DNA of 64,000 nt from Marinomonas sp. MED121 (GTDB lineage: Bacteria > Pseudomonadota > Gammaproteobacteria > Pseudomonadales > Marinomonadaceae), in assembly GCF_000153025.1 (NCBI RefSeq), contig NZ_CH672430.1:458608-522607 (forward strand), read 5' to 3'. Made by a program: the position numbers and the translations under genes. The notes under the pieces are model-generated. The model saw nothing but the letters and a program-made list of their open reading frames with translations, was not told the origin of the DNA and did no database searches. Positions 45,601 to 55,700 of the stretch are shown here, one piece after another (within the stretch, counting starts at the first letter, position 1; each line of letters begins with the position of its first letter).

Positions 45601-46509
45601 GCCATTTGCACCATAAGCTCCTGTCACAGCAAGTAACTTATTTCCATTTAGGCAAAACTTATCGGAGCTTGCAAAGGAAATACCTTTAACAACATTATCT
45701 TCTGCTTTATTTGAACGACATCGACGAATTACAGGCTGACCACTTATTTCCCAGCCTATTCCTAACAACCCATTATCACTATAACTGTTATAACTAAGTG
45801 ATAAATTTGGCTGCAGACCATTGATGCCTGAAGGTAATCGCAATGGAATTTCATATCGAACAGCCCCTGAATAATCAATACCCGCAGCAGATCCAATTAA
45901 ACCAATTACTGATCCAGTCTGATCATTTGAAGATGAACTACTATTATTAGCAAAGTCGAGCTTAATATATGCTGTACCATACAAGGTAGAGTTAGTAACA
46001 AGTTGCCCACCAGAAATACTCATACTGACACTATTACTACCAATGAAATTGTAATCTAAATCAGAGATATAAAAGCTTGCAACACTCGCATCAGACGATT
46101 TAATAACATGTAAACTAGCCAAATCACTTGCTGGTTGTAAAACAATATCAGCTATAGAGTCTCCATCTAAATCACCATATAGCAAATTATAAGAACTTAT
46201 AGTGAGATTAGAAGATTTCCATAGTGATTTAAGGGTGGTCATATTTGCCGGTGAAATATATGTATAACTGCCATTTGCATTTTTTTGCAAAACAATGGCC
46301 TGCGCGCCCGAGTCAATAAAAAAGGGCACATTAACGTCACCTGAAATTAAAATAAATTTATGTGGGTAGAGAATGAGATCTTGCCGACCATCGCCATTAT
46401 AATCTCCCTCATACAAAACATAATCACCCTGCGCCCAAGCCGCTGTAGCAAAAGATGAAAATGCGACAAAGAAAATCATGACAAAAGAAAGATATAATTG
46501 ACGTAACAT
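39679..46509 (-). CDS. Giant exported SpvB/FG-GAP/YD-repeat (Rhs-core) protein 1
   Basis: 2276 residues. Order: signal peptide (LSFVMIFFVAFSSFATAAWA), FG-GAP repeats (LYEGDYNGDGRQDLILYP), an SpvB/TcaC-type domain at about 208-265 (YEIPLRLPSGINGLQPNLSL), a long run of calcium-type VCBS repeats at about 480-900 (LDVNADGLSDIVKIK), then YD repeats from about 1050 and the Rhs core GRFISADPFIQDPNNSQSYN ending DPNGY near 1988. The C-terminal 286 residues contain GLNLVPGMNYMSAFHDTWAG; I do not recognise a toxin fold in them. It resembles a Tc-toxin B/C or Rhs shell. A terminator follows at once, with no immunity gene. A 33-bp in-frame duplication lies at about 43911-43976. Confidence 0.92.
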   Translation of the reverse strand: MLRQLYLSFVMIFFVAFSSFATAAWAQGDYVLYEGDYNGDGRQDLILYPHKFILISGDVNVPFFIDSGAQAIVLQKNANGSYTYISPANMTTLKSLWKSSNLTISSYNLLYGDLDGDSIADIVLQPASDLASLHVIKSSDASVASFYISDLDYNFIGSNSVSMSISGGQLVTNSTLYGTAYIKLDFANNSSSSSNDQTGSVIGLIGSAAGIDYSGAVRYEIPLRLPSGINGLQPNLSLSYNSYSDNGLLGIGWEISGQPVIRRCRSNKAEDNVVKGISFASSDKFCLNGNKLLAVTGAYGANGTQYKTNIDNFERIYSKGGDIGNPDYWEVITKSGERYFYGQTSDSKLVANAQNKTLIWSISSRQDAADNMINYTYTTIASKGIQRPKSISYAGTVIDFNFRGRSDSTSQYLAGQLISRDQRLTSLNITNSAASKISYSYQLSYEESQGTERSLLSDVKLCGNNDCVYPLSFTYQDESLASLTSLNKSVMSTLGQYNGLTSSDKPEFLSLDANADGYSDIIKIRKTGTTRSASLYLNNKSGGYSHKQDFQPNNTDSSYYVFDVNGDGLEDFAEIKKSTGDSSSTFVAWFSDGQGTLTKQTSAAFGNSGTGEENGKRYQVMDMNGDTLPDLVKIYQSSSTAYAQACTNAGNGSIGSCSTSNLGSWSQIGEALTSNILPMDTNGDGQQDLVAIYRSGDNAYANIWSNNGSLGFTKVLSAKSIGSWSSTLSNTPTFLTLDVNADGLSDIVKIKNSSNQTYSESWLNTDLNDFVSGATTKISSAWFSPASTTPSNFSVLDVNFDGSQDLVHIYKSGNYSYSVSLINNDKGGFYEANRKQLSQNYSSNSQEQNYLTMDVNQGRNYLTMDVNADGTADLVEIYQASTSSTANANIANWVVSGSPYQDKLIQVNNVYGTVNKFNYGLSSDRSIYSLDTSSWPTGDVRSVFNSYPVAYSIDSNNGSGGFSSLVYRFYDQKVHIQGLGNQGFARVQTFDLANDTAVVSHYSQDSSGRLNASLEKKETCTIPSGFKIDDYSGLDYCADFSEGLLERERHEWQSNYISAEDLVINTCTSGSCSDVTPGSVSYSITKSKSLFESFDLNQALISATSIDYSYDNHANPVGIVTQYGTSVSASDLSLTNVDVIENNSIEYNSTLSLQGIWLKSKATTSISGPSIQTSTSGSEYEYSANGLLTKTISRPGSQQEVVTTYSEFDRGLPRSVIASWKDNDANASLSSSQAITNYEYDVNGAVSDSWNALGHHESFQEHPVYSVIESHTNANGQTTTTSFDILGRKISVESPQSSKTFKYGKCSGECSTNEVSYVLTQTSEAPSERSYFDSLGRTLRTGKQIMGGNYSYIASIFDSKGQLSSVSEPYLSSPTHFTQYTYDARGRNTRIDLPAEGRYTELNFSGLKQTNIDYFDGSSQSATTEQNAFGMTIYSIDNLGNRIDYQYNGRGQLVKSIDMDANQILIQYDDNGARTQLVDPDKGTWTFINNALGQVTKEINANGQVTSFNYDLLGRMLSRVNEEGSSYWEFDQATNGVGQISKVTQGSYIESLSYDGFGNLANKNVEFGDGNSAELSWHYIKGKLDTLTYPGGYKVKQTYDSTGYLNSIHRDDDVNDIHWQATSMDARGKLTAFELDGGLKTYREYDAATGFATSIESAWGGIATAQKSSYKFDGLGNLTYRDDQIFMDSSTSEANQDQGQSFTYDSLNRLSTWTSRSFDGIGTGGDIKSMSYMNNGNILSKAGIGSYQYQQQGSCEFVSGPHAVSYIEGKGQYCYDISGNLLNGDGRSFTYTSFGKPKTITQSGTQVELLYGPNFKRYKRIDTTTEGEETTWYLDGLYEKVEGNDGALIERFYLGSFGFIERSESAVAGLFLEQTRYFLKDHLGSVLAIAEGGSMRLLKQFHYDAWGKREYVKVAGDQNAWDAFGLSGRLGYTGHEMLDSVGLIHMNGRVYDPEIGRFISADPFIQDPNNSQSYNRYTYVYNNPLAFTDPNGYFSFSKTWKKIKKAVKTGVNSIVESTESVLSKAYTEIKNFGTKENLLAIGAIYLDSIGCAGYCSAALSAQTTYKNGGNWESVVRAGVFSYVTYQMNTGFSQERISYTNIAPRAAARGSMNGAYATLQGGDFSDGFEAGFKAQFSSDAITYYIQALNDLDGSEPTMLPGTKGRDAGKISSPYHIRDTGYNNIGIGWGAGDPLGIWEGWTKEGSTLMKGLNLVPGMNYMSAFHDTWAGSWNMGSWGSSIHSSIGTGFVAGSIIPAMGVNYTVFRKQRESTDYLNSL

Positions 46510-47099
46510 AAAGCTCTATCCCTAGAATCCAATTACATATGTAATAACAATGAAAAGAATGGCAATTAAACACCATCCTTGTGAAAATAACCAAATTCGA
46601 AAATTAATTCAATACATTTGACTACACATCAATGGTTTAATTGACTTTACACTGTAAATTAGACATTAATGGTTACAATCAAACACTGTAAGCAGGAAAT
46701 TATTTTGTTAAATAATCAGTGAAAAATGGTCAAGGTAAGTTTAAACAATAGATATTGTCACGTTATGAGGAAGAGATGTATTTATACCATCTCAAAGTTC
46801 TAATAGAGTTACTTTCTTGAATAATACTATCTCAAACTACAAAGGGAGTTCGAGTAACATCAAAAAAATTTAAGTGATTATAGTTTTTTATCTAACAAAG
46901 CACTTAACATTCAGTTTTTTTAAAATTTAAATGATAGTTAAGCAGCAGCGCAATAAAGCTATGTCATAAAAATAAGGGTTATTTTTTAATAATAACTGGT
47001 TTTTTTGAGATTGATTTTGAAGATGAGTACCTTAACATTATTTACAATAGGGTCGTTTAAAGTGACCCTATTAAAACAACACAGACCTTTCTTTAAGTA
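46510..47099. other. 590-bp region upstream of YD-repeat gene 1
   Basis: The first 150 bp match the leader of the second giant gene closely, so the promoter was duplicated with it. A 9-bp stem AATAGGGTC / GACCCTATT (47046-47072) sits after member E and may end its transcript, without a T run. No gene is supported. Confidence 0.55.
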
Positions 47100-47456
47100 T
47101 TATTTAATGATTTTTAAATGCGTAATCAATACAGCATTGCCTATACCTGCATTACAGCTCAAACTTGAGTAATGAACACTTATTGTTTTACCCCCCATAA
47201 AAGCAGCTAATGCTAATGTAAACATATCTTTGGCATCTGGATCAGATGTAGGCCAATAAAATTGTCGAGAACATGGAGTACCATTAATAGTCGTATTGAT
47301 AATATGAAGTCCATCATGAGAATAAACTTCAGTTATTTCGCCAGTACCAGTCCAAGCGAGACTTTGAGACGAAAAAAACAAAGATGAAAAAAATAGAGTA
47401 AAAAAACATATTTTGTTAAATCCAGATAACCACCACTGATAAAAACCAGTCTCCAT
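47100..47456 (-). CDS. Small exported protein, island family member E
   Basis: A 118-residue hypothetical. An unusually long N-terminal region (14 residues) precedes the signal core CFFTLFFSSLFFSSQSLAW; AAGGAG before the ATG supports this start. The mature part is the cleanest example of the family: GTGEITEVYSHDGLHIIN, first cysteine TPCSRQFYWPTSDPDAKD, then MFTLALAAFMGGKTISVHY, second cysteine SLSCNAGIGNAVLI, ending in a hydrophobic strand. It lies just upstream, on the same strand, of YD-repeat gene 1. Function unknown. Confidence 0.82.
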   Translation of the reverse strand: METGFYQWWLSGFNKICFFTLFFSSLFFSSQSLAWTGTGEITEVYSHDGLHIINTTINGTPCSRQFYWPTSDPDAKDMFTLALAAFMGGKTISVHYSSLSCNAGIGNAVLITHLKIIK

Positions 47457-47911
47457 AACTTAAACTCCTTGAATAAATTTAGACCTAAATTATTATAAGT
47501 CCCTTAAACACCACTAACTTTAAAAGCCAAAATGCGAAAACAACACCTAAAAATACACTTTTCAACAAACAACTTCGACTTTATTTTAGAAAGTTGGTTA
47601 TTTTAAATTATCATAAGACACCAAATCATTTAATACTCTCCTTTCACATCTATAAAACCTATAACACTTATACTCACCAGGAAAACTTATATTAAAAATA
47701 TTCAAAAATGAATAAAACACCTTTTCTTAGGTCCTTTTCAATTAACAGTATAATAAAATTAGTGTCTAAATAAACCTGTATATCAATTTTGCATAATCAG
47801 AGTTAGTGTAGCTACGAAAATAATTAATTTTAGTCGTCATTTATAAAATAGAACCAGCATACTCTAGGTTAAATAATGCTAAAAAACTAACACTTAGTTA
47901 AAAAATTAGAC
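47457..47911. other. 455-bp intergenic region between family members F and E
   Basis: Very AT-rich; no gene, repeat or clear hairpin was recognised on either strand. Confidence 0.5.
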
Positions 47912-48253
47912 TTAAAGAATATCTATATTAAACAAGTGACACACGCCGCCAGCACTGGTATGACTCCAAATATTATCCTTATCACCATTAATAGATACTT
48001 GCGCATTCATTGCTTTTGCAGCTAAGAGTAAGGAAAGAGTATGCTGAGCACCTGCTGCATTTCCATTTACCCAAAAGCCTCTTTCACATCCAATTGGAGG
48101 ATTATTTACAGTTATTAAGATATCCCCATTTCCTATATCAGAATAAGCGGATAATTTAATAATCTTTGTGCTTTCAGCTTCAACTAAATCTTTAGCTAAT
48201 ATGAAAGATGAAAATAGAGCCATTGAAAGAATCATTAGAATAGTTTTTTTCAT
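47912..48253 (-). CDS. Small exported protein, island family member F
   Basis: A 113-residue hypothetical with signal peptide (ILMILSMALFSSFILA). Mature part: STKIIKLSAYSDIGNGDILI, first cysteine in PPIGCERGFWVNGNAAGA, core HTLSLLLAAKAMNAQVSING, second cysteine in AGGVCHLFNIDIL. The Lys of the usual GK/NK ending of the core is replaced (NAQ). Function unknown; likely periplasmic. Confidence 0.8.
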   Translation of the reverse strand: MKKTILMILSMALFSSFILAKDLVEAESTKIIKLSAYSDIGNGDILITVNNPPIGCERGFWVNGNAAGAQHTLSLLLAAKAMNAQVSINGDKDNIWSHTSAGGVCHLFNIDIL

Positions 48254-48455
48254 TTTTATACCCTCCTTGGTAATTTTATAGTTCTCAATTTAACAATCGT
48301 GCTTAACCAAAACCCTAGACAATATTCTTACTATACATTATAAAAAAGCGCTAATTAAACGCCTTCATAAGTAACAAATCAGTTAATAAATCTTGAAAAA
48401 CAACTAAAAAACTTAATAAATCATTTTATAAGTGGCAAATCTGCTTGATAGATTT

Positions 48456-48770
48456 TTAGTGCGTTATCCTTACCCAAGCGGCAATAGAACGACTGCCATC
48501 ACACACGCCAGTATCATGAAAAGCTAAATTTTTATTAGCAACAAAGGCTGTTAGCACCATAGTAAATTTACGATTTGCAACCCCGTCATTTGGACTTTTT
48601 ACTTTATAGACAGAACCACCACAACTATGAGTAACATTAGACTTAAACTCAAAAACAGTAGAATCACTATCAAGCTGATAAACAAACTCAACCTTACTAA
48701 TTGCGACATCCTTAGCAGCAAACGCAGTAAATGGAACAAAAAAAGATAGAAAAACCAAAATTAATTTCAT
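48456..48770 (-). CDS. Small exported protein, island family member G
   Basis: A 104-residue hypothetical, the shortest member. Signal peptide MKLILVFLSFFVPFTAFA; mature part: VAISKVEFVYQLDSDSTVFE, first cysteine THSCGGSVYKVKSPNDGV, core KFTMVLTAFVANKNLAFHD, second cysteine TGVCDGSRSIAAWVRI. The NK after the core matches members D and the dead copy. Function unknown. Confidence 0.8.
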   Translation of the reverse strand: MKLILVFLSFFVPFTAFAAKDVAISKVEFVYQLDSDSTVFEFKSNVTHSCGGSVYKVKSPNDGVANRKFTMVLTAFVANKNLAFHDTGVCDGSRSIAAWVRITH

Positions 48771-49352
48771 ACAACCTCATTTAATAACAATTAAAACTCA
48801 AGAAAAATATAACATTCGTAAAATAATATATTAATTAGACAAGCATTATAAAAATACTATCACACAACCTAATCACAGTTCACTTCATTTATAAATGAAA
48901 ATAAAATTCGAACATAGAAGAGAAAAAGATAACATTAATGCCAAGCAAGAAGTATTAACCAGTGTTTTATTGGATTTTTGACGAATTAATATAGCGTGTT
49001 AACAAATTAAAGATGGGTATCTATATGAGTATAACTTTGACCCGTGGATTTATTGCTTTCACATAAGTAAGCCTTCCTCACGCAACGGGAAATACAATGG
49101 TAATAAGGAATTAACTAGAAAAGAGTTTCGAGACTGATGAGGGTTTTTCTTGCTCTAGGCATATCAACCAACTCCAAAAAGTAATCTAAATTAAAATTAG
49201 ATCACGAAAAGAAGTTGGTCAAATTAAAGATGGGTGTCTATTAACAATTAAACCAACTCCAAAAAGTAATCTAAATTAAAACTAGATCACGAAGAGAAGT
49301 TGGTCAAATTAAAGGTGGGTGTCTATGAATAACTATGAGTGTCTCATTTAAA
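48771..49352. other. 582-bp intergenic region between member G and the immunity gene
   Basis: No gene is supported. It carries one isolated repeat box (49004-49023) and, next to the immunity gene, the tandem 85-bp repeat described separately. Confidence 0.55.
49167..49325. repeat. Tandem 85-bp palindromic repeat after the immunity gene
   Basis: Two units start at 49167 and 49252 (period 85). Each begins ACCAACTCC, contains the inverted pair TAATCTAA / TTAGATCA, returns through AGTTGGT, and ends with the box AAATTAAAGRTGGGTGTCTA. So each unit is an imperfect hairpin plus the box shared with the 38.7 and 39.3 kb repeats. Confidence 0.85.
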
Positions 49353-49721
49353 TTATTCGACTTCAAATAAAAGAGCATAAATTTTTAAGATGCTATTTGT
49401 AGAGTTTGTATTTATTTTATAACTCAATAATTTATTCAACTCTACACCTAAGGGAGCCCACTTTTCTTGAACAGCTAAAATTTGAGGATCATTATCGCTA
49501 CAAATTGCATCAAAAATAGTTTCCTCAGAAATCACACCAAAATTCATTTTAAAATCAGCAAAATAACAATCTCTAAAAACTAAATATTCCTCTACATCAT
49601 TAGGCCACTTTATATGGGCTCTGATAATATCTAATTCGCCAGGATTACTTCTATCAATTTCTATATTTAATAATTTAGCATCATGCCACATTAAGCTATT
49701 GAACTTTTTAATATAATTCAT
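49353..49721 (-). CDS. Probable cognate immunity protein of YD-repeat protein 2
   Basis: A 122-residue cytoplasmic protein without signal peptide, starting 2 bp after the stop of the giant gene; AGGA lies inside the end of the toxin gene. Recognisable stretches are SLMWHDAKLLNIEIDRSNPG, AHIKWPNDVEEYLVFRDCYF and DFKMNFGVISEETIFDAIC. I do not know a named family for it. Position (right after a polymorphic Rhs tip), size and acidic character are typical of immunity proteins; the role is inferred from context. Confidence 0.7.
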   Translation of the reverse strand: MNYIKKFNSLMWHDAKLLNIEIDRSNPGELDIIRAHIKWPNDVEEYLVFRDCYFADFKMNFGVISEETIFDAICSDNDPQILAVQEKWAPLGVELNKLLSYKINTNSTNSILKIYALLFEVE

Positions 49722-49723
49722 AA

Positions 49724-52700
49724 TTAAAATCCTGGATCTGAGTCACCATCTTTTGGGCTATAATGCTTCCCTTTACTATTTTTATGATAATGAGAATAAT
49801 TAGGCCCTTTCTGCCCTGGCGGTGTAGCAGGATCAATCCTTAAACGCTCTTTATATTTGCCGTTCACAATCTCACCGTAATTACCTGATCGGTGTGGATT
49901 TTGGACATAATTATCTGGTATTTTATGCTTTGACCCAGAGGGAATAGCAACGCCGTCTTTTGTAACATGTATAACACCACCATCTCTATTTAATGTTCGT
50001 TTCGGACTTTTCCCTGGCCTCCCCAGCGAACTCAACCCTTTTGAAGCAGCATTTGCCGCTCTGCCTGCACCAACAGCTAACCCAGCCCCAGGAACAGCTG
50101 CCGCCATATGAGATAATGCAGCTTTAGGCTGCCCTCTAGCAACTGAAATTCCAGCATTAACAACATCAGCAACATTACCAATAGCAGGAATCATCCCAAC
50201 AACAGATAAAGCTCCTTGAATAAAGTTTAAAAAACGACTTGTCCGTTTTTCTTTATCTTTTTTCTCTTTTGCCTGTCTTGCCGCTTCTTTTTCAGCATCT
50301 GCTTTCTGTTTATAAGCCTTTGTCAGTCTATCGTTAAACTCTTTACGCTCTCTCTCTTTTTTCTCTCTTTTTTCTCGCTTATCTCTATGATCTGGGTGCT
50401 CACCATGCCCATCAGTACCAGTGCCTCTTGGCTCGAACCCATCTGGATCAGTAAAACTCAGCGGATTATTATACACATACGCATAACGGTTAAAGGCTTG
50501 GGTATTATATGGGTCGGGAATAAAAGGATCTGCACTCACAAATCGCGCAAGCGCAGGGTCATACACGCGGCCATTCATATGAATCAAACCTACCGTATCC
50601 AGCATCTCATGACCAGTGAAGCCTAAACGCCCAGAAAGACCAAAGCTATCCCAAGGATTCACGCCAAGGCCCGTTTTCACGTATTCACGCTTACCCCACA
50701 CATCATAATGGAACTGTTGTAGAAGACGCATACTACCGCCTTCAACTATGGCTAATACCGAGCCAATATGATCTTTCAAGAAATAACGGGTCTGCTCTAA
50801 ATAAAGCCCTGCAACCGCACTTTCGGTACGCTCTATTATGCCAAAGTCACCCAGGAAAAAGCGCTCAATGATTTTGCCATTTTTATCTTCGACTTTTTCG
50901 TAAATACCATCAAGATACCAGGTATTTTGCGTACCAGAACCCGTTTCGCCTGTGACGGTATCGGTACGCTTGTAACGCCCTAAACTAGGACCATACAAAA
51001 ACTCGGTTTTTGCAGCGTCTTTTACGATGGTTTTTGGCTTATCAAAGGAAGTATAGGTAAATGCCTTACCATCGCCCGTAAGCATATTACCACTGGCGTC
51101 ATAACAGAACTGCCCCTTACCTTGAATATATGACACAGCATGGGGACCTGACGGTAAGGCACAACTACCTTGCTGTTGGTAAACATAATCACCTACATCT
51201 GCTTTAGATTTAATATTACCGTTATTAAAGTACTCCATTACTTTAGTTTGGCCAGCAGTGCCCACACCATCAAAACTTCGTGTAGTCCACTTCTTCAAAC
51301 GATTTAGCGCATCATATTCAAAGGTTTGTCCTTGATCTTGATTCGCCACTGTCTCTGTCGAACTCATGTACAGCTGATCATTACGAGATGTAAGATTACC
51401 TAGGCTATCAAAGGCATAACTGGATTGTTGGGCATAGGCGATATCCCCCCAAAGACTATCGATAGATTTAACAAATCCCGTGGCCGCATCATATTCACGG
51501 TAAGTTTTTAAACCACCATCTAGCTCATAGGCGGTCAAATTACCACGGGCATCCATTTGCACCGCTTCCCAGTGAATATCATTGGCATTATCTTCACGGT
51601 GTACGGTTTTTAAATAACCCGTTGAATCATAGGTTTGCTTGACCGTATACCCCCCTGGGTAGGTTTGGGTATTCAGCTTGCCCTTAATATAGTGCCAGCT
51701 AACATCCGCTGTATTACCATCACCAAAGTCAACGGACTTCTTAGCAAGATTACCAAAACCATCGTAGCTGTATTCTTCTGCATAACCGCCTTGGGTGGCC
51801 TTATTTAACTGGCCCTTAGCCATGGTACCCACATCATATTGCCAGTTACTTGTACCTTCACTGTTGGTACGGCTTAACAAACGCCCTAAAAGGTCATAGT
51901 TAAAGGTGGTTATTTCACCATTGGCATTCACCTCTTGGGTGACTTGACCATACACATTGTTAGTATAATTCCAAGTACCTTTATCAGGGTCCACTAATTG
52001 TGTACGAGCACCATAAGCATCGTAACTGATGGTGATTTCATTAGTGCCCATATCTGTAGTGGTATCGATCGTTTTGACTAGCTGACCATGGCCGTTATAT
52101 TGATAGTCTATCCGACTACCAAGATTATCAATGCCGTATTCAATCAAGCCAAACGCATTGGATTTAGTAGTTGTTTTCTGAGATTTACCATCAAAATGCT
52201 CTATTTTTTCCTGCTCAAGCCCTGAGTAAGTAAAGCTCGAGTATCGACCACCCGGTTTATTCACTTGAGTAGAGCGGCCTCTGGCATCATAAAGGTAGGT
52301 CGTATAATGACTAGGTTCATTAAAATAAGGCTCCGAAACCGACGCCAGCTGTCCTTTAGCATTATAACTGGCTAAGGTTTGAGACCAAGCGCCCCCCATG
52401 ACTTGCACACCACTTCTTAAGGTACGACCTAAAGAATCAAAGTAGGAGCGTTCTGAAGGATTCTCAGTGGTGGTTTTTAATACATAACTGACTTCATTCG
52501 TTGCACAATCATTACTACATTTTGCATAGGTAAAGCTTGAGCTAGACTGAGGCGCATTAATGCTGAGTTGTCTTCCGAGTATATCAACCTCAATAGTAGT
52601 CGTTTGCCCATTCGCATCGGTATAGGATTCAAGCACCGAATAAACGGGGTGCTCTTGAAAGCTTTCACCGTGATCAAGCGCGTTCCAGCTTGAGCTCACT

Positions 52701-55700
52701 GCACCATTAGCATCATATTCATAAGTCACAATGGATTGTGTTTTCGCCAAACTAGCGTTGAGCTGATTGGACTTCCAATTTGTGATAATAGAGCGAGGAA
52801 GTCCTCTGTCAAAGTCTAGATAGCTGGTAATGATTTCAAGGTCAGTACCGGGTTCAGCTGTTTGCTTAGACAATAAACCTTCTGCGGTGTAATTGTATTC
52901 AGTGATATTAGAAACAGACTGGATGGCTGGGCCGGTTATTTGACTGACATTTCGACTAGTTAACCAAATCCCGTCACCTGACAAGCCGCCATCATAGTCA
53001 TAAGTATTGGTTTCTGTGACATCGACATTGCTAACACTCATCCCTGACACACTGGTACCCGAACGTGTCACCAGTTGGGTGATATTGGCATAATCATCAT
53101 AGGTATAATCAAGGCTTTTCGCTTTGATAAGCTCCTGATTTGTGCCATAGCTTTCGAACAGACTCTTGGTTTTAACTACCGAATAACTTACTGAACCTGG
53201 TGTTGCCTCGTTACAATTACCCGCGGTACAACTTGATTGTTTGCTCGCTTCGCCACTTATATGATGTGACTGCCAAGCATAGGTTTCACGCTCTAACAAA
53301 CCACTGGTATTATCAGCGCAATAATCATTACCCGAATAACTTGCTAAGCTAAAGTCTGGGGCTAGACTACAGGTTTCTAACTTTTCAAGTGTACCATTTA
53401 AGCGACCTTTCCAAGCCTGAGAGTAATGCATGACTTCAGCAGTTTCATTGCTTAAATCGAATTCTTGTACCTTAGCATACCCTAAGCCACCTAAACCTTG
53501 GGTGTGATTTTTCTGATCGTAATAGCGATAAGCAAGAGTATCAAAGCCCCCTTGACCATTATCTAGTTCAATTGATGATGCTAATGGATAACTTGCAAAT
53601 GAAATATTGATCTTATCTGTTTGATTTGTTGGCCAATTTGAATCATCAAAACGATAAAGGCTTCTATCTGAGCTCAAGCCATAGTTGAATTTATTAGCGG
53701 TGCCGTAGAGGTTATCGACTTGAACTAACTTATCTTGGAAAGGACTTCCTGAAACGACCCAGTTAGCGATATTGGCGTTAGCTGTATTTGAGGTAGACGC
53801 TTGATAAACTTCTACCAAATCAGCTGTACCATCCGCATTAACATCCATTGTCAGGTAATTTCGCCCCTGACTGTCACTGCTGTAATTTTGACTTAATTGT
53901 TTACGGTTAGCTTCATAAAAACCGCCTTTATCATTATTGATCAAACTCACAGAGTATGAGTAAGTCCCCGACTTATAGATATGAACCAAGTCTTTTGAAC
54001 CGTCAAAGTTGACATCAAGGACACTAAAGTTACTCGGTGTAGTAGAGGCAGGTGAGAACCAGGCTGAGCTAATTTGCGTTGTCGCACCTGACACAAAATT
54101 ATTTAAGTCAGTATTTAACCAAGATTCACTGTAAGTTTTATTACTGCTATTTTTAATTTTAACGATATCTGAAAGGCCATCAGCATTCACGTCTAAAGTT
54201 AAAAAAGTAGGCGTATTAGAAAGCGCGCTACTCCAAGAGCCGATTGACTTGGCACTTAACACTTTTGTAAAACCTAAGCTGCCATTATTTGACCAAATAT
54301 TAGCATAGGCGTTATTACCAGAACGATAAATGGCAACCAGATCTTGCTGGTTATCTCCATTGGTATCCATAGGTAGAATTTTAGATGTCAAAGCCGCACC
54401 AATTTGACTCCAACTTCCTAAATTTGTAGTAGAACAGCTACCAATACTACCATCGCCATCATTTATACAGGTTTGAGCATAGGCAGTTGATCCAGATTTA
54501 TATATTTTAACTAGATCCGGTAAGGTATCACCATTCATGTCCATGATTTGGTAACGTTTACCGTTTTCTTCACCATTACTAGTATTACCAAAAGCAACAC
54601 TCGCTTGCTTTGTAAAAGTGCTATCACCTTTACTTAACCAAGCAGAAAAAACATCGCTAGTTGAGCTATTTTTTTGCTCAATATCAACAAAATCCTCTAA
54701 ACCATCACCATTCACATCGAATGTATAAAAATTATGGTTTTCAACAGTAACATTGAAATCCGACTTTGCCTTATAAGATCCATCTTTTTGGTTTATGTAT
54801 ACACTTACCGTTCTACCTGGCTTACTAAGACCTGTTGGAGCAGCATCAGCCACTCTAATAATATCTGAATAACCATCAGCATTCGCATCAATACTAAGGA
54901 AGTTGGCATCAGAATACTCGCTCCCCTTGACGCCTTTGAACTTACCTATTGATAAGCTCGCTGAGCTCACATTATTCAATGTAGATAACTTGCTTAAAGT
55001 TTCATCCTGATAAGTAAAACTTAACGGATAGACACAGTCATTATTGCCACACAACTTCACATCAGATAATAATGACTTGGCCGTACCTTGGCTTTCTTCA
55101 TAACTTAGCTGATAGCTATAACTCAACTTAGAGGCTGCCGTATTAGCGATATTCACACTAATTAAACGCTGATCTTCTGTTAGAGGTTGCCCAGCAAAGT
55201 ATTGAACGGATGAATCAGACCTTCCGCGGTAAGTGAAAGTAATTGTGGTTGCTGGAGAAGCCTTAGTTCCACCATAGGTAATGGTTTTTGGCCGTTGAAT
55301 GCCTTTAGATGCCGTTGTGGTATAGGTATAAGCAATAACATTCTCAGCCACATCTTGACGACTACTGACTGACCAAATCAAGGTTTTACTTTGGGTATTA
55401 GCTACTAATTTACTATCCGACGTTTGTCCATAAAAGTAATGCTCACCAGATTTAGTGATCACTTGCCAATAATCAGGGTTATTCGTTGTACCACCATGTG
55501 AGAAAACTTTCTCAAATTCATCTATATCTGTTTTATATTGGGTGCCATTACCACCGTAACTTCCTGAAATAGAAATTAATTTCTGTCCATTAAGACAAAA
55601 CAAATCATTACTAAAATCAACACCTTGGATCTTCCCATCTTCAGCTATATTCGCATTACACCTTTGTATTGCAGGATGCCCTGATAGCCCCCACCCCATA

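Noticed and set aside
37462..49352. Chromosomal integron cassette array
   Set aside because: Small same-strand genes with 3' repeats recall cassettes, but the repeats do not show paired attC core sites (GTTRRRY/RYYYAAC) consistently, are missing between several genes, and no integrase is seen.
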